A stretch of 64,000 nt of DNA from Teredinibacter turnerae T7901. GTDB taxonomy: Bacteria; Pseudomonadota; Gammaproteobacteria; Pseudomonadales; Cellvibrionaceae. The notes beneath the pieces are model-generated. The model had not been told where the DNA came from, did no database searches, and saw only the letters and a list, made by a program, of their open reading frames with translations. Where the stretch lies: NCBI RefSeq assembly GCF_000023025.1, contig NC_012997.1:3345125-3409124 (forward strand), read 5' to 3'. This document shows positions 29,031 through 39,261 of the stretch, in pieces. Position 1 is the stretch's first letter; every line of letters starts with the position of its first letter. Both the position numbers and the translations under genes were made by a program.

Positions 29031-29792
29031 TTAGGGTGCCGTCGACCCAGCGCGCAACTGCAACAGTTGTTGGTTCACGGTTCGACGGAAAGCATCAATG
29101 GCTTCGATGGCTTCCTCGTTGGTTTTAATCCGAGATTGTAGCGCTGCCTCGCTTTTTTCCAGTTTGCGCATCGTATCGGTCAATGCCTGGACCTGAGCCA
29201 CCCCCTGCGATGCGCGCGTTTCCACTGAGGAAATCGCAGATTGCTGGCCTTCGATAAGATCGTTAATTAGCTTGATATCAGCCTTTGGCCCTTTCAGGGC
29301 TGTTGCAATTTTGCTGTCCACTGAACCGGCGGATTTTGTAAGTGCTGCAATCTTGTCGGTGTTGGCTGCAATCGCTTTCCGGTTGGTATCGTAAGACACG
29401 CCCCAAAGTTTGCGGATCTCCGAGTCGGCCCATTTTAGCTTAGCCTGAACTGCCGCCATGGATGCGGTTGACTCGTCGCCAGTCATCTCCAACTGCTTTT
29501 CCAAATCGACAATCCGGCTATCTGCCGAGCCCAGTTGTGCCATCAACAGCTGGTTCTGTTGATACATATAAGCAACCCCGCCCAAAGCGACAAACGCAAT
29601 TAACAGGGCAATGACGCCGACGATAGATACCCCACCACCGCTGGGCTTCGACGATGAGGGCTGCGCAGGTACCGCAGCTCGCGTATCGCTTTTTACTGCG
29701 CGGTTCGCGCCGGATGACGGGCGTTGACGGCGGGCAATTTCATCGGGGTCAGGGCGAATGGCACTAATCGTGGGTTCTTTTCTTTCAGTCAT
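29031..29792 (-). CDS. Single-pass membrane protein with long coiled coil
   Basis: 253 aa from the ATG at 29792. An upstream in-frame TTG is less likely. The N-terminal 50 residues are charged and Ser/Pro-rich, with a cytoplasmic look. A membrane segment follows at about 58-78 (VSIVGVIALLIAFVALGGVA), then an almost uninterrupted Ala/Gln/Lys/Glu-rich helix to the end, expected to be coiled coil in the periplasm. I do not recognise a named family; there is no catalytic motif. It lies between fumarase and sodB on the same strand, and the function is unknown. Confidence 0.75.
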   Translation of the reverse strand: MTERKEPTISAIRPDPDEIARRQRPSSGANRAVKSDTRAAVPAQPSSSKPSGGGVSIVGVIALLIAFVALGGVAYMYQQNQLLMAQLGSADSRIVDLEKQLEMTGDESTASMAAVQAKLKWADSEIRKLWGVSYDTNRKAIAANTDKIAALTKSAGSVDSKIATALKGPKADIKLINDLIEGQQSAISSVETRASQGVAQVQALTDTMRKLEKSEAALQSRIKTNEEAIEAIDAFRRTVNQQLLQLRAGSTAP

Positions 29793-30162
29793 AAAAGTCA
29801 GCAAATTGAATTTAAAAACCAGGTGCGCCAATCGTAAACTGACGCATTAACAATTATCACGCTATTCTAGCAGTTTCAACGAGTTAGCAGTGAAACCACA
29901 CAAAGCAATGAAGTTCACTGTTACGCAAACAGCGATTTACTTCGCATCTGCATCGAGCAGTGGCCGCTCGATAATTCGCTGCTCTTCACTCGGTGCCAGG
30001 GGAATACGCTACTGCGTAGTGTTGTTGACAGCCAAACAAGCAGGTTTGTTCGAACAACGGCACATTCAGCGTACACAAAAGCTGGTTCTGCGGATTTTTG
30101 CGGTTCCAAAACCAACAAAGCACGCTTACGCGTGCTTTGTTGGTGTACTTCGCTAGCTGAAA
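29793..30162. other. Intergenic region upstream of the coiled-coil gene
   Basis: Apart from the sodB terminator near 30111-30144 I see no gene or repeat here. It presumably holds the promoter of the coiled-coil gene, which I cannot place. Confidence 0.5.
30111..30144 (-). terminator. Terminator of sodB
   Basis: A 15-bp perfect stem (30111-30125 with 30130-30144) has a TTAC loop. On the minus strand it ends in GTTGGTTTT, and it starts 19 bases after the sodB stop. Confidence 0.85.
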
Positions 30163-30744
30163 TTATGCGAAATTTGCGTTCACAAAATCCCAGTTCACCA
30201 GGTTCCAGAATGCGTCCATATACGAGGGGCGCGCATTGCGGTAGTCGATGTAGTACGCATGCTCCCACAAATCCACAGTCAACAGAGGCGTCAGAGTATC
30301 GTCAGTCAGTGGCGTCGCGGCATTTGAGGTGTTAACAATTTCTACGCTGCCATCCGCTTTCTTGACCAACCAAGTCCAGCTTGAACCAAAGTTGTTGATC
30401 GCAGAAGTGGTGAACTTCTCTTTAAAGTCTGCAAATGAGCCAAACGCGGAATTAATTGCGTCGGCAATGGCTCCAGTCGGCTCACCGCCACCGTTGGGGC
30501 TCAAGCAGTTCCAGTAGAACGAGTGGTTCCAGATCTGCGCAGCATTGTTGAACACACCACCGCTTGACGTTTTTACAACTTCTTCGAGTGTCTTACCTTC
30601 GAATTCTGTGCCAGGAACCAGACCGTTTAATTTATCAACGTAGGTTTTGTGATGCTTACCGTAGTGAAAATCGAGGGTTTCTTCGGAAATATGCGGAGCA
30701 AGCGCACCGCGCTCGTAGGGAAGTTCTGGTAATTCAAATGCCAT
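30163..30744 (-). CDS. sodB: Superoxide dismutase, iron type
   Basis: 193 aa from the ATG at 30744, with a GAGG ribosome site upstream. Metal ligands are His27, His74, Asp157 and His161. The residues around His74 (NNAAQIWNHSFYW) and the lack of manganese-type residues favour iron. It removes superoxide in the cytoplasm. The terminal WNLVNWDFV block is typical. It is transcribed alone and has a strong terminator. Fur-linked control is common for sodB, but I see no clear Fur box. Confidence 0.96.
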   Translation of the reverse strand: MAFELPELPYERGALAPHISEETLDFHYGKHHKTYVDKLNGLVPGTEFEGKTLEEVVKTSSGGVFNNAAQIWNHSFYWNCLSPNGGGEPTGAIADAINSAFGSFADFKEKFTTSAINNFGSSWTWLVKKADGSVEIVNTSNAATPLTDDTLTPLLTVDLWEHAYYIDYRNARPSYMDAFWNLVNWDFVNANFA

Positions 30745-30941
30745 AATTGCTTTCCTCTTGGATTGGGTCCTGATACAGCGCAATATCTACGCCATGATTG
30801 AGTACGCACGAACAATGAAGGTGGATGAACACCCCGCCACACGTTAAATATCTTAGACGGCCCGATTTTACTTAAATTCAACGCTCCACGGGTAGGAGCG
30901 TAATTGATCGACAGTGTAGCCAGATTTTATCGATCATAAAG

Positions 30942-30963
30942 AAACGGCCCCAAGGGGGCCGTT
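30942..30963 (-). terminator. Terminator of groESL
   Basis: A 9-bp GC-rich perfect stem (AACGGCCCC / GGGGCCGTT) with a 3-base loop. On the minus strand it is followed by TTCTTT. It lies 38 bases after the groEL stop. Confidence 0.85.
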
Positions 30964-31000
30964 CTTTTGTAGCTTGGATGAATTCTGATGAAGCCGTAGC

Positions 31001-32653
<1,653 letters not shown>

Positions 32654-32703
32654 TTAACTAGCTAGAATATTGATCGTTAACAGTTACAGTGTTGAAGCGC
32701 GAC

Positions 32704-32994
32704 TTACTCGATAATCGCTTTGATGTCGCTCTCACTGAGGATTACCAGCTCTTCGCCGTTAATCTCGATAGTGTCGCTACCGGCATACTTGCCGAACACC
32801 ACAGTGTCACCCACTTTTACGTCTACAGGGCGAGTCTCACCGTTGTCCAAAACGCGGCCGGAACCAACGGCTACGACTTCACCTTGGTTTGGCTTTTCTT
32901 TAGCCGAACCAGGCAAAACGATGCCACCAGCAGATTTTTCTTCTTCTTCCTTGCGGCGAACCACAACACGATCGTGTAAAGGACGAATATTCAT
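32704..32994 (-). CDS. groS: Co-chaperonin GroES (10 kDa)
   Basis: 96 aa. It starts [18 protein letters not shown], and the mobile loop region [18 protein letters not shown] is clear. It caps the GroEL ring. It is first in the operon behind a sigma-32 promoter and is followed by groEL, the universal order. Confidence 0.98.
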   Translation of the reverse strand: MNIRPLHDRVVVRRKEEEEKSAGGIVLPGSAKEKPNQGEVVAVGSGRVLDNGETRPVDVKVGDTVVFGKYAGSDTIEINGEELVILSESDIKAIIE

Positions 32995-33107
32995 TGATGA
33001 TTTCTCCAGATTTCACGTTATATCAACACTTTTATGCCCGGTTGAGGGGCATTGTTTTAGCGTGCCACCGAGTTAGCTCAGGGGCACAAAAGCCTTCGTG
33101 TTCCCCA

Positions 33108-33135
33108 AGATGGGTACCGTTTTTATGATTTCAAC
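33108..33135 (-). promoter_or_regulatory. Sigma-32 heat-shock promoter of groESL
   Basis: On the minus strand GTTGAAA (33129-33135), then exactly 13 bases, then ACCCATCT (33108-33115). The consensus is CTTGAAA and CCCCATNT. It lies about 114 bases before the groES start. No CIRCE element is visible. Confidence 0.75.
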
Positions 33136-33187
33136 ACCCATTTTTAAAAATTAAGCATAAATTTACACCGCCCAGGGTTAAGCCGGG

Positions 33188-33625
33188 TTAGTCTTCGCGC
33201 TTGTAGTCGCCATCTATGGTGGTATGTGACTCGCCAGCTCTGTGGGGGCCATCTGAACGAACGTTTACTTTGCCAAATACCGCATTCTTTAACGCCCAAC
33301 CCAAAATTACCTGGCGTACACCCGGCAGCAGGCAGCAAAAGCCGACTGCATCCGTGAAGAATCCCGGGGTAAGCAACAGAGCGCCACCGACCGCGAGGAA
33401 AATACCCTCAACCATTTCTGAAGCGGGCAACTCACCGTGTTGCATCCTTTGCTGTGCGCGAAACAATGTTTGAATACCCTGCTGCCGCAACAGCGCGAGG
33501 CCCAGCATAGCAGTCAAAAAAACCAGGCCAATTGTTGGTAGAGCCCCGATTAAACTACCGACCTTTATCAACAGCCACATCTCAAGAATAGGTACGGCTA
33601 TAAACAACAGAGTGAAAATTCTCAC
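33188..33625 (-). CDS. fxsA: FxsA family membrane protein
   Basis: 145 aa. FxsA-type membrane part of about three to four segments (IFTLLFIAVPILEMWLLIKVG, then AMLGLALLRQQG, then LLTPGFFTDAVGFCCLLPGVRQVI), followed by a polar C-terminus. E. coli FxsA, when overexpressed, suppresses F exclusion of phage T7; its normal role is unknown. It is beside groES in many gammaproteobacteria, as here. It may have its own transcript, because the sigma-32 promoter lies between the two. Confidence 0.88.
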   Translation of the reverse strand: MRIFTLLFIAVPILEMWLLIKVGSLIGALPTIGLVFLTAMLGLALLRQQGIQTLFRAQQRMQHGELPASEMVEGIFLAVGGALLLTPGFFTDAVGFCCLLPGVRQVILGWALKNAVFGKVNVRSDGPHRAGESHTTIDGDYKRED

Positions 33626-33743
33626 GACGGCTCCAAAAATAAAAAGCTAAGACAAACAAAGGTGAGGCCTAACCCGGGAATAACAAGGGGGCTGGCGCAA
33701 GGCGTTAAATATGCGTAGTGTTCTGACTTCCTGATACCGCTTA

Positions 33744-35042
33744 TTGGACAACCTTTTGGACAAACAGACTCACCGCTCCTGGATGGGGGCACTCAAGCTC
33801 TACACCCACCGCCCAGTGATCACCCTACTGCTACTGGGATTCTCCGCCGGACTTCCCTACCTGCTGGTTTTTTCGACACTGAGCGCCTGGCTGAGAGACG
33901 CGGAGGTGAGTCGTTCTGCAATCGGATTTTTTGGCTGGGTGGGTATTACCTACTCCGTAAAAGTGCTGTGGGCACCGGTGGTCGATCATTTGCCGCTGCC
34001 ATTTTTATCTCGCTGGCTTGGTAAGCGACGCAGCTGGCTTCTGCTCGCCCAGGGCGTTATCACCATCGGTCTGCTATTAATGGCCGCAAGCGACCCGGAA
34101 CAACACCTGGTTATGGTTGCGCTCTGCGCAGTGCTCATCGCCTTTGCATCCGCCACGCAGGACATCGTCATAGACGCTTACCGAATCGAAAGCGCGAGTG
34201 AAGAATATCAGGGCGCTATGGCAGCAACTTATATACTCGGTTACCGGCTCGCGCTGCTCGTCGCAGGGGCTGGCAGCCTTCTGATTGCCGATACCAGTAC
34301 CTGGGCTGCGGCCTATACCTCCATGGCTGCTCTCATGTTTGGGGCTATGCTCGTGTCACTGACGATCGCAGAGCCGGTGCCGGCCGAACGCACGGGTAAT
34401 CCTCTGACACTATTTACCCGCGAATGGCTATACGAAACGGTAGTTGCCCCATTTGTTGACTTTTTTAAGCGTAACGGCCAGTTCGCTATCCTGATTCTTG
34501 CGTTTATTGGGCTATACCGATTGAGCGATATAACGATGGGGATTATGGCCAACCCCTTCTACCTGGATCTAGGCTTCAGCAAAACCGAAATCGCCAGCGT
34601 GAGCAAGCTGTTCGGGTTCATCATGACCATTGTGGGCGGGTTTGTCGGCGGCTTGTGTGTCGCGCGTTACGGCGTGCATCGCACCCTGATCGCAGGCGCA
34701 ATACTGGTGGCGAGCACCAATCTGCTGTTCGTTCAGCTAGCCTACACCGGCCCGGAACTGCCATGGCTTATCGCGGCAATAAGTGCAGACAACCTCAGCG
34801 GAGGCTTGGCAGCGACAGGCTTTATCGCCTATATCGCGTCGCTAACCAATCGCGCTTATACGGCCACACAATCAGCACTGTTTTCCTCCCTCATGACTCT
34901 GCCTGGCAAGTTTCAAAGCGGATTCTCGGGCGTCGTAGTGGACCATATCGGCTACGCCGGATTTTTCGGGTATGCGGCAATCATGGGGATACCGGCCGTG
35001 TTATTGGCCATAGTTGTGTATAAAAAGCGCAATAGGGAATAG
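33744..35042 (+). CDS. ampG: AmpG-like MFS transporter (muropeptide permease)
   Basis: About 432 aa with roughly 12 membrane segments. N-terminal block LGFSAGLPYLLVFSTLSAWL is typical of AmpG, and SATQDIVIDAYRIE is an AmpG motif. It imports anhydro-muropeptides from cell-wall turnover. The nearby ampD and ampE on the other strand support this role. The start is uncertain: a TTG at 33744 is listed, but the first ATG is at 33783 and neither has a clear binding site. Confidence 0.85.
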   Translation: MDNLLDKQTHRSWMGALKLYTHRPVITLLLLGFSAGLPYLLVFSTLSAWLRDAEVSRSAIGFFGWVGITYSVKVLWAPVVDHLPLPFLSRWLGKRRSWLLLAQGVITIGLLLMAASDPEQHLVMVALCAVLIAFASATQDIVIDAYRIESASEEYQGAMAATYILGYRLALLVAGAGSLLIADTSTWAAAYTSMAALMFGAMLVSLTIAEPVPAERTGNPLTLFTREWLYETVVAPFVDFFKRNGQFAILILAFIGLYRLSDITMGIMANPFYLDLGFSKTEIASVSKLFGFIMTIVGGFVGGLCVARYGVHRTLIAGAILVASTNLLFVQLAYTGPELPWLIAAISADNLSGGLAATGFIAYIASLTNRAYTATQSALFSSLMTLPGKFQSGFSGVVVDHIGYAGFFGYAAIMGIPAVLLAIVVYKKRNRE

Positions 35043-35060
35043 CAAAAGAACAACTTGAGG

Positions 35061-35193
35061 GGGAATCTTACCGGCCGGCGCAGCTATCAGCTCAAGGGGT
35101 AGGCACCAAATCGGTGCCTCAAGGGTACTATGGCCGCATCCGTGCATTTCGGGGAGAACTGTATATACATACAGCCGACCGGTAAGTGTTCCC
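35061..35193. other. Strongly self-complementary intergenic element (possible structured RNA or MITE-like repeat)
   Basis: A 13-base arm at 35067-35079 pairs with 35174-35186 with a single mismatch. The stem extends through an internal loop to GGGAA (35061-35065) and TTCCC (35089-35193 region, 35189-35193). The enclosed 94 bases hold two more hairpins: AGGCACC / GGTGCCT (35101-35119) and CTGTAT / ATACAG (35159-35174). It lies between convergent genes and resembles no RNA family I can name. Direct repeats TCAAGGGGTA and TCAAGGGTAC flank the first inner hairpin. Confidence 0.55.
35159..35174. promoter_or_regulatory. LexA (SOS) box-like sequence
   Basis: CTGTATATACATACAG matches the gammaproteobacterial LexA consensus CTGT-N8-ACAG with an AT-rich centre. 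It lies inside the self-complementary element, between convergent genes, with no recognised gene just downstream on either strand. It may be a real SOS site or only the inner hairpin of the element. Confidence 0.45.
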
Positions 35194-35398
35194 ATCATAG
35201 GACGATGAATTTACCAGGTCAAGCGCTTTGCTATAAGTCACAAAACCGAAATGGAATCAACGGCGCCAAATATAGAATTTATGACGCCAAACAGTCTATC
35301 TAAAAGGGCTAAGGCGTTATTAGTCACTAACTAACAACGCCTGATTTCAACAATCAACACACGACAAACACAGCCATCCCGGTATTAGACGAGCTGTT

Positions 35399-36238
35399 TT
35401 AAACCACAATAATTAACACTGCAGCGGCAGCTAACCAAAGCCAGAGCGTTCGAGTGTACAGACTTGTGAGAAGATTCAGCTCTTTGCGCGTCACCTCATC
35501 AGTTTGTGTCATGCTGTCGTCCACCAATAACGCACCCAGAATAAGAGGGCTGAGTACCGCGACAGTGGTTCGCCGGGCGCAGAAAAAACATTCTTTCCAG
35601 CGCTGGAAGCAGCCAACAAAGTTACCGGTAAGTGCGAACGACAGGCCCAGTAAGCGCACGGCGGGCCATTCAAGCACCCACAGTAATTTCTCAGCCTGTG
35701 GGTTATCTGGGCGCAGGTTATGTGAGTAGAGAAAATTCAGGCGATATAGAAAAGCAACCGCCGGCCCAAAACTGAAACACCAGAAGAGTATCGCAAACAT
35801 GCGCTCGAACCCGCGATAACCAGCTTCATCTAATACGTGCTTGTGAAGCGTGGGCCAGTCGTTATCAGCAAGGTTATCTACATCAACCCCAAGACGTCGC
35901 GCGCGCTCCAACGCGGACGGCCAATCTTCTATGTAGCAGGCCTTGGTATACTCGCTCACGATATCCGCAAACTCTCCGCGGCCAAAGCTATAGAGCAGAA
36001 CCAGCATTCCCAAGGGTAAGAGTAACCAAGGCGAAAACCAGAGTAAAAAGCCCTGCACTGCGACAATTGAGAAAAATGGCAGCAGCACAGCAAAAATAAA
36101 CGCGAAAGTAGAGTTACCTTTAACTAAGGCTTCACACCAATCCGCCCAAACAGCAAACCAGTTGTCTTTGTGCAACGGGTTTGCTGCGCCCCAAACCTGC
36201 AGAAACGCAATGCTCAAGATGACAATAAATAAATTCAT
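35399..36238 (-). CDS. ampE: AmpE-like membrane protein
   Basis: 279 aa from the ATG at 36238; an in-frame TTG four codons earlier is less likely. About four membrane segments. Typical AmpE features: N-terminal MNLFIVILSIAF, central FERMFAILFWCFSFGPAVAFLYRL, and a C-terminal membrane segment. It is encoded just after ampD, 14 bases apart, as in enterobacteria and Pseudomonas. AmpE is linked to signalling in beta-lactamase induction, but the biochemical role is unknown. Confidence 0.9.
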   Translation of the reverse strand: MNLFIVILSIAFLQVWGAANPLHKDNWFAVWADWCEALVKGNSTFAFIFAVLLPFFSIVAVQGFLLWFSPWLLLPLGMLVLLYSFGRGEFADIVSEYTKACYIEDWPSALERARRLGVDVDNLADNDWPTLHKHVLDEAGYRGFERMFAILFWCFSFGPAVAFLYRLNFLYSHNLRPDNPQAEKLLWVLEWPAVRLLGLSFALTGNFVGCFQRWKECFFCARRTTVAVLSPLILGALLVDDSMTQTDEVTRKELNLLTSLYTRTLWLWLAAAAVLIIVV

Positions 36239-36252
36239 AGCAGTCCCCAAAA

Positions 36253-36795
36253 CTATGGCAGCAACGCAAAATATCGAGGCCAGTCGAACGCTGGCCCCGG
36301 GTCTGTTTTTCTCTCCGGCGCAATGTCAGCATGGCCGGTGATACGGCTTTTTGTTATTTTTGGATACGCAGCCTGCAGGGCCACAGTCAGACATGCCAAA
36401 CTGGCGTATTGCTCGTCAGTATAGGGTGTCGAGTCCGTACCCTCCAACTCCACCCCAATTGCGAAGTCGTTGCACTCGGTCTCGCCACCAAAACAGGATC
36501 GCCCCGCATGCCAGGCCCGCTCTGCGAAACTAACGAACTGAATAATCTCGCCGTTGCGTCGCACAAAGCAATGCGCCGAGACTTTCATATCTGCAATTGA
36601 TGAATAGAAAGGATGTTCGTCAGCGGCCAAGCAGTTAGTGAAAAACCGCTCGACCGCATCCCCCCCGAACTCTCCCGGCGGCAGGCTGATATTGTGGATT
36701 ACAAGCAGCGAGATGTCAGACGCCGGGGGGCGCGCGTTGTAGTTAGGTGACGCCACATGGCGAACCTCCTGCAACCAGCCATTAGAAATATGCAT
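36253..36795 (-). CDS. ampD: 1,6-anhydro-N-acetylmuramyl-L-alanine amidase
   Basis: 180 aa from the ATG at 36795, which aligns the zinc ligands with known AmpD numbering: His34, His155 and Asp165, with Glu117 in GVELEGTD. Cytoplasmic, no signal peptide. It removes the stem peptide from anhydro-muropeptides during wall recycling, and loss of it raises AmpC beta-lactamase in other species. No ampC or ampR is present here. It overlaps no gene and precedes ampE. Confidence 0.95.
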   Translation of the reverse strand: MHISNGWLQEVRHVASPNYNARPPASDISLLVIHNISLPPGEFGGDAVERFFTNCLAADEHPFYSSIADMKVSAHCFVRRNGEIIQFVSFAERAWHAGRSCFGGETECNDFAIGVELEGTDSTPYTDEQYASLACLTVALQAAYPKITKSRITGHADIAPERKTDPGPAFDWPRYFALLP

Positions 36796-36889
36796 AGAAT
36801 TCTCCCTAACGCCGAGCATGATAACCGAAGGTGCCAGAGCGAGGGAAAATTCAACGAGAGAACGATTGAAACGAAAAGGAAGGCGAAGT

Positions 36890-36915
36890 GCGCCGCAACC
36901 AGGGGGATGCGGCGC
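36890..36915 (-). terminator. Probable terminator of the DUF1631 gene
   Basis: An 8-bp perfect stem (GCGCCGCA / TGCGGCGC) with a 10-base loop lies between the DUF1631 stop and ampD. The following minus-strand sequence is pyrimidine-rich but has no long T-run. Confidence 0.5.
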
Positions 36916-36948
36916 CTTATAGAACTATTCGGGAAGTGTTACCAAGCC

Positions 36949-39261
36949 CTAGGGCTGTGGTTTACGTAGGCTAGAGACGACGGTCTCCAACGCGCGATCG
37001 AACAACATCGTGTTATCCAGGGCACGCAAACGCTTCGCGCCAAGCAGCTCCGCAAGCTCATATTTAGTATGCTCAGCGACTTTCATACCACTGCGGTTTA
37101 CAAAAATATATTTGCCGGTGGGTTTAATAATCGCCGCTAAACGACAACGAGTTGATTCGCCCTTCTCGTCCACCATTTCAAACCAGCCACCCTGACCAAA
37201 AGTCTCAACCTGCTGCAAATCAGCGTTGTCGGCAGAGATTGGAGGCGGCGACTGACGCACTTTTTCGGCGTCGGCAGGGTTTGCCTTGGCAACAGGCTGA
37301 CGCTGAGGTCCGGGCACACTCTGTGTCTTTACAGCTGGCGCCGCAGGTATTTCTCCAGGTGTCACCTCCGCTTTAACAGTGGGGGGCGGAGCACTCTGCC
37401 GCTTAGCTGTATCCGGAATCGGCGCCAGCACTTCGTTATCGTTCGAAGCCGAACTCACCTTAGGCGCGCTGCGCTTATCTATGCCAGCTCTAGGCTTCGG
37501 CGCATCCTCTTCCGCTTTCCCACGAATTGCACCCAAATGAACGTCTTCGAGCTTTTTAAACAGTTCAGACATTTGGAATGGGTTGAACGAGATAGAGTCC
37601 AGACCGCTACGCAGCCGCTTTAACAGCTCTGGTATCAGGCGAATAAGTTGTTTTCGAGCATCGTTGGTACGTGGAATTTTGGTACTCCATACCAGATCAT
37701 CCAACGTCGACAATACAGACTGCCATTCATGCGCTTTATGCCCGTACTTAAGATAGGTCACAAACATCACGTTGTTCCAAGGGCCATTAATCAGCTCTGC
37801 AACAACCTGAGGTAAACGCTCGTCAACTGTACGCAACTCTATTTCAATCGACACCACGGTACGCGCAACCTCGGCTCTTGCCTTACCATCTTCAGCGTCT
37901 AACGTCCTTTTCTCGATGACTTCTGCGCGGCGCCGCTCTTTTTCGACGAACGAAGAAAAATCTGCGTGAAGATCGTTAAAAATTGACACGTCTGAGTCGA
38001 AAGACGTCAACAGCTGATCAACAATCGACTGCATTTTTGTGTACAGCGCGTCGCGACGGCCGTCAGTACCTTGCCATCCCAATGCCGCCGTGGCCATATC
38101 GTTCAACAGCTTGCGTGCAGAATGGCCGCCCTTTGCGAAAAATGACTTATCCAGCAGAGAAACTTTAATAACAGGAATTTGCATTAACGCGAGCAGCTCT
38201 TTCATCGGCTGCGAGAGATTGCGATCGGCCAGAATGAACTTGAACAACATGTCGACCAGGTTCATTACTTCGCGCTCAGTCGCGCTAATCGAAGCTTGAC
38301 CGCCTTTGTTTTTATAGAGCTCCTCAATCAACTGCAAACTACTGATGCCGGTTTGTGCACGTTCGCTGACAGCGGGTGCTTGTTGCACCATCGACAACAT
38401 ACTGACGAGTTCATTTAGTTGTGGTTCAGTTGCAGGTCTTGCGCCCGCCGGATTCAACAACCCCTGTAAGGCTTGCGTAAGTTCTGGGGTTGCGTCTCCG
38501 CCCGGCGTGGTTTGCGCTGGAGCAGGTGTGTTGGCTTGACGACGGGCCGCAGTAGTCAGCGATGGCAGGATATTGTGGTCGATAAGTATCTGGTTGACCG
38601 CTTCGTACACGCCGCCCAAATTGTGCATCAAAGTTTTATCAAACAGCTTAAACAACACCAGCTTGGCTTTAAGGTCGATATCAAGGCGCTTAGCCTGCGC
38701 CATGAATCCGTTCGCCAACACACTGGGGCCAAGCGGATTGTTTTTTTCGAAAACCTTAACCGAAACCAGAGTATCCAGGCGCAAACTCAGCTGCTGCACC
38801 TGCTCCGCATACTCGCTGTTCGCGCGACTGACGGACGACTCAATCGCCACCATTTGTTCCAGGTCGTCATTCTGAACCAGCGATAAGGCATCAGCAGTAA
38901 ATGCTTCATCAACTTCGGGAGTCTCTGGCATTGCCCCTGTTGCCAGATTTGCGAATGCTGCGTCTATCTCGATGGCAAAACGGCGCTCAATACCGCGTCG
39001 CTGCACGCGTACTTCACGCATCGAATCGAAATAAATGTTCTGTTCTGCGTTGGTAGTGGCCTTGTCCGCCAATTCGAACAGGGAATCATCAGCGCGATCA
39101 AAAAACTGCTTGAGGCGTGCGGCAAGCAAAAACTTGCCCTTCTCATGTATGGCGTGTACTGCGGCAGGCAACCGCGCAATACGCGCTTTCGCCAGGCGCG
39201 CGCTTTCCGGCTCCAAATGAACTACCTTCACATTAGCAACTTTTTTGGCATGATCAGCCAC
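36949..39261 (-). CDS. DUF1631 family protein
   Basis: 770 aa, cytoplasmic and mostly helical. The N-terminal half has DUF1631 features (RLKQFFDRADDSLFELADKA). The central region (about 545-600) includes a helical bundle. A Pro/Ala/Lys-rich linker follows at about 610-685. The C-terminal 85 residues form a small beta-barrel-like domain (GGWFEMVDEKGESTRCRLAAI, IFVNRSGMKV) reminiscent of PilZ. If it is PilZ, cyclic-di-GMP binding is possible, but I do not see a clear RxxxR motif, so it may not bind. The Pseudomonas homologue lies at the same spot between ampD and nadC. Function unknown. Confidence 0.85.
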   Translation of the reverse strand: MADHAKKVANVKVVHLEPESARLAKARIARLPAAVHAIHEKGKFLLAARLKQFFDRADDSLFELADKATTNAEQNIYFDSMREVRVQRRGIERRFAIEIDAAFANLATGAMPETPEVDEAFTADALSLVQNDDLEQMVAIESSVSRANSEYAEQVQQLSLRLDTLVSVKVFEKNNPLGPSVLANGFMAQAKRLDIDLKAKLVLFKLFDKTLMHNLGGVYEAVNQILIDHNILPSLTTAARRQANTPAPAQTTPGGDATPELTQALQGLLNPAGARPATEPQLNELVSMLSMVQQAPAVSERAQTGISSLQLIEELYKNKGGQASISATEREVMNLVDMLFKFILADRNLSQPMKELLALMQIPVIKVSLLDKSFFAKGGHSARKLLNDMATAALGWQGTDGRRDALYTKMQSIVDQLLTSFDSDVSIFNDLHADFSSFVEKERRRAEVIEKRTLDAEDGKARAEVARTVVSIEIELRTVDERLPQVVAELINGPWNNVMFVTYLKYGHKAHEWQSVLSTLDDLVWSTKIPRTNDARKQLIRLIPELLKRLRSGLDSISFNPFQMSELFKKLEDVHLGAIRGKAEEDAPKPRAGIDKRSAPKVSSASNDNEVLAPIPDTAKRQSAPPPTVKAEVTPGEIPAAPAVKTQSVPGPQRQPVAKANPADAEKVRQSPPPISADNADLQQVETFGQGGWFEMVDEKGESTRCRLAAIIKPTGKYIFVNRSGMKVAEHTKYELAELLGAKRLRALDNTMLFDRALETVVSSLRKPQP

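Noticed and set aside
35061-35193. 6S RNA gene
   Set aside because: A few motifs (CAAGGGTAC, GCCGC) recall 6S RNA, but the element is about 50 bases too short and lies between different genes from the usual zapA site.
35001-35198. 65-residue open frame on the minus strand with a hydrophobic end (SOS toxin candidate)
   Set aside because: The LexA-like box would fall inside the coding part, the frame overlaps the ampG-like gene, and there is no convincing ribosome site.
35311-35342. Integron attC-like hairpin (AGGCGTT / AACGCCT)
   Set aside because: The paired ends resemble attC core sites, but the spacing is too short, the left/right box order is wrong, and there is no integrase or cassette array nearby.
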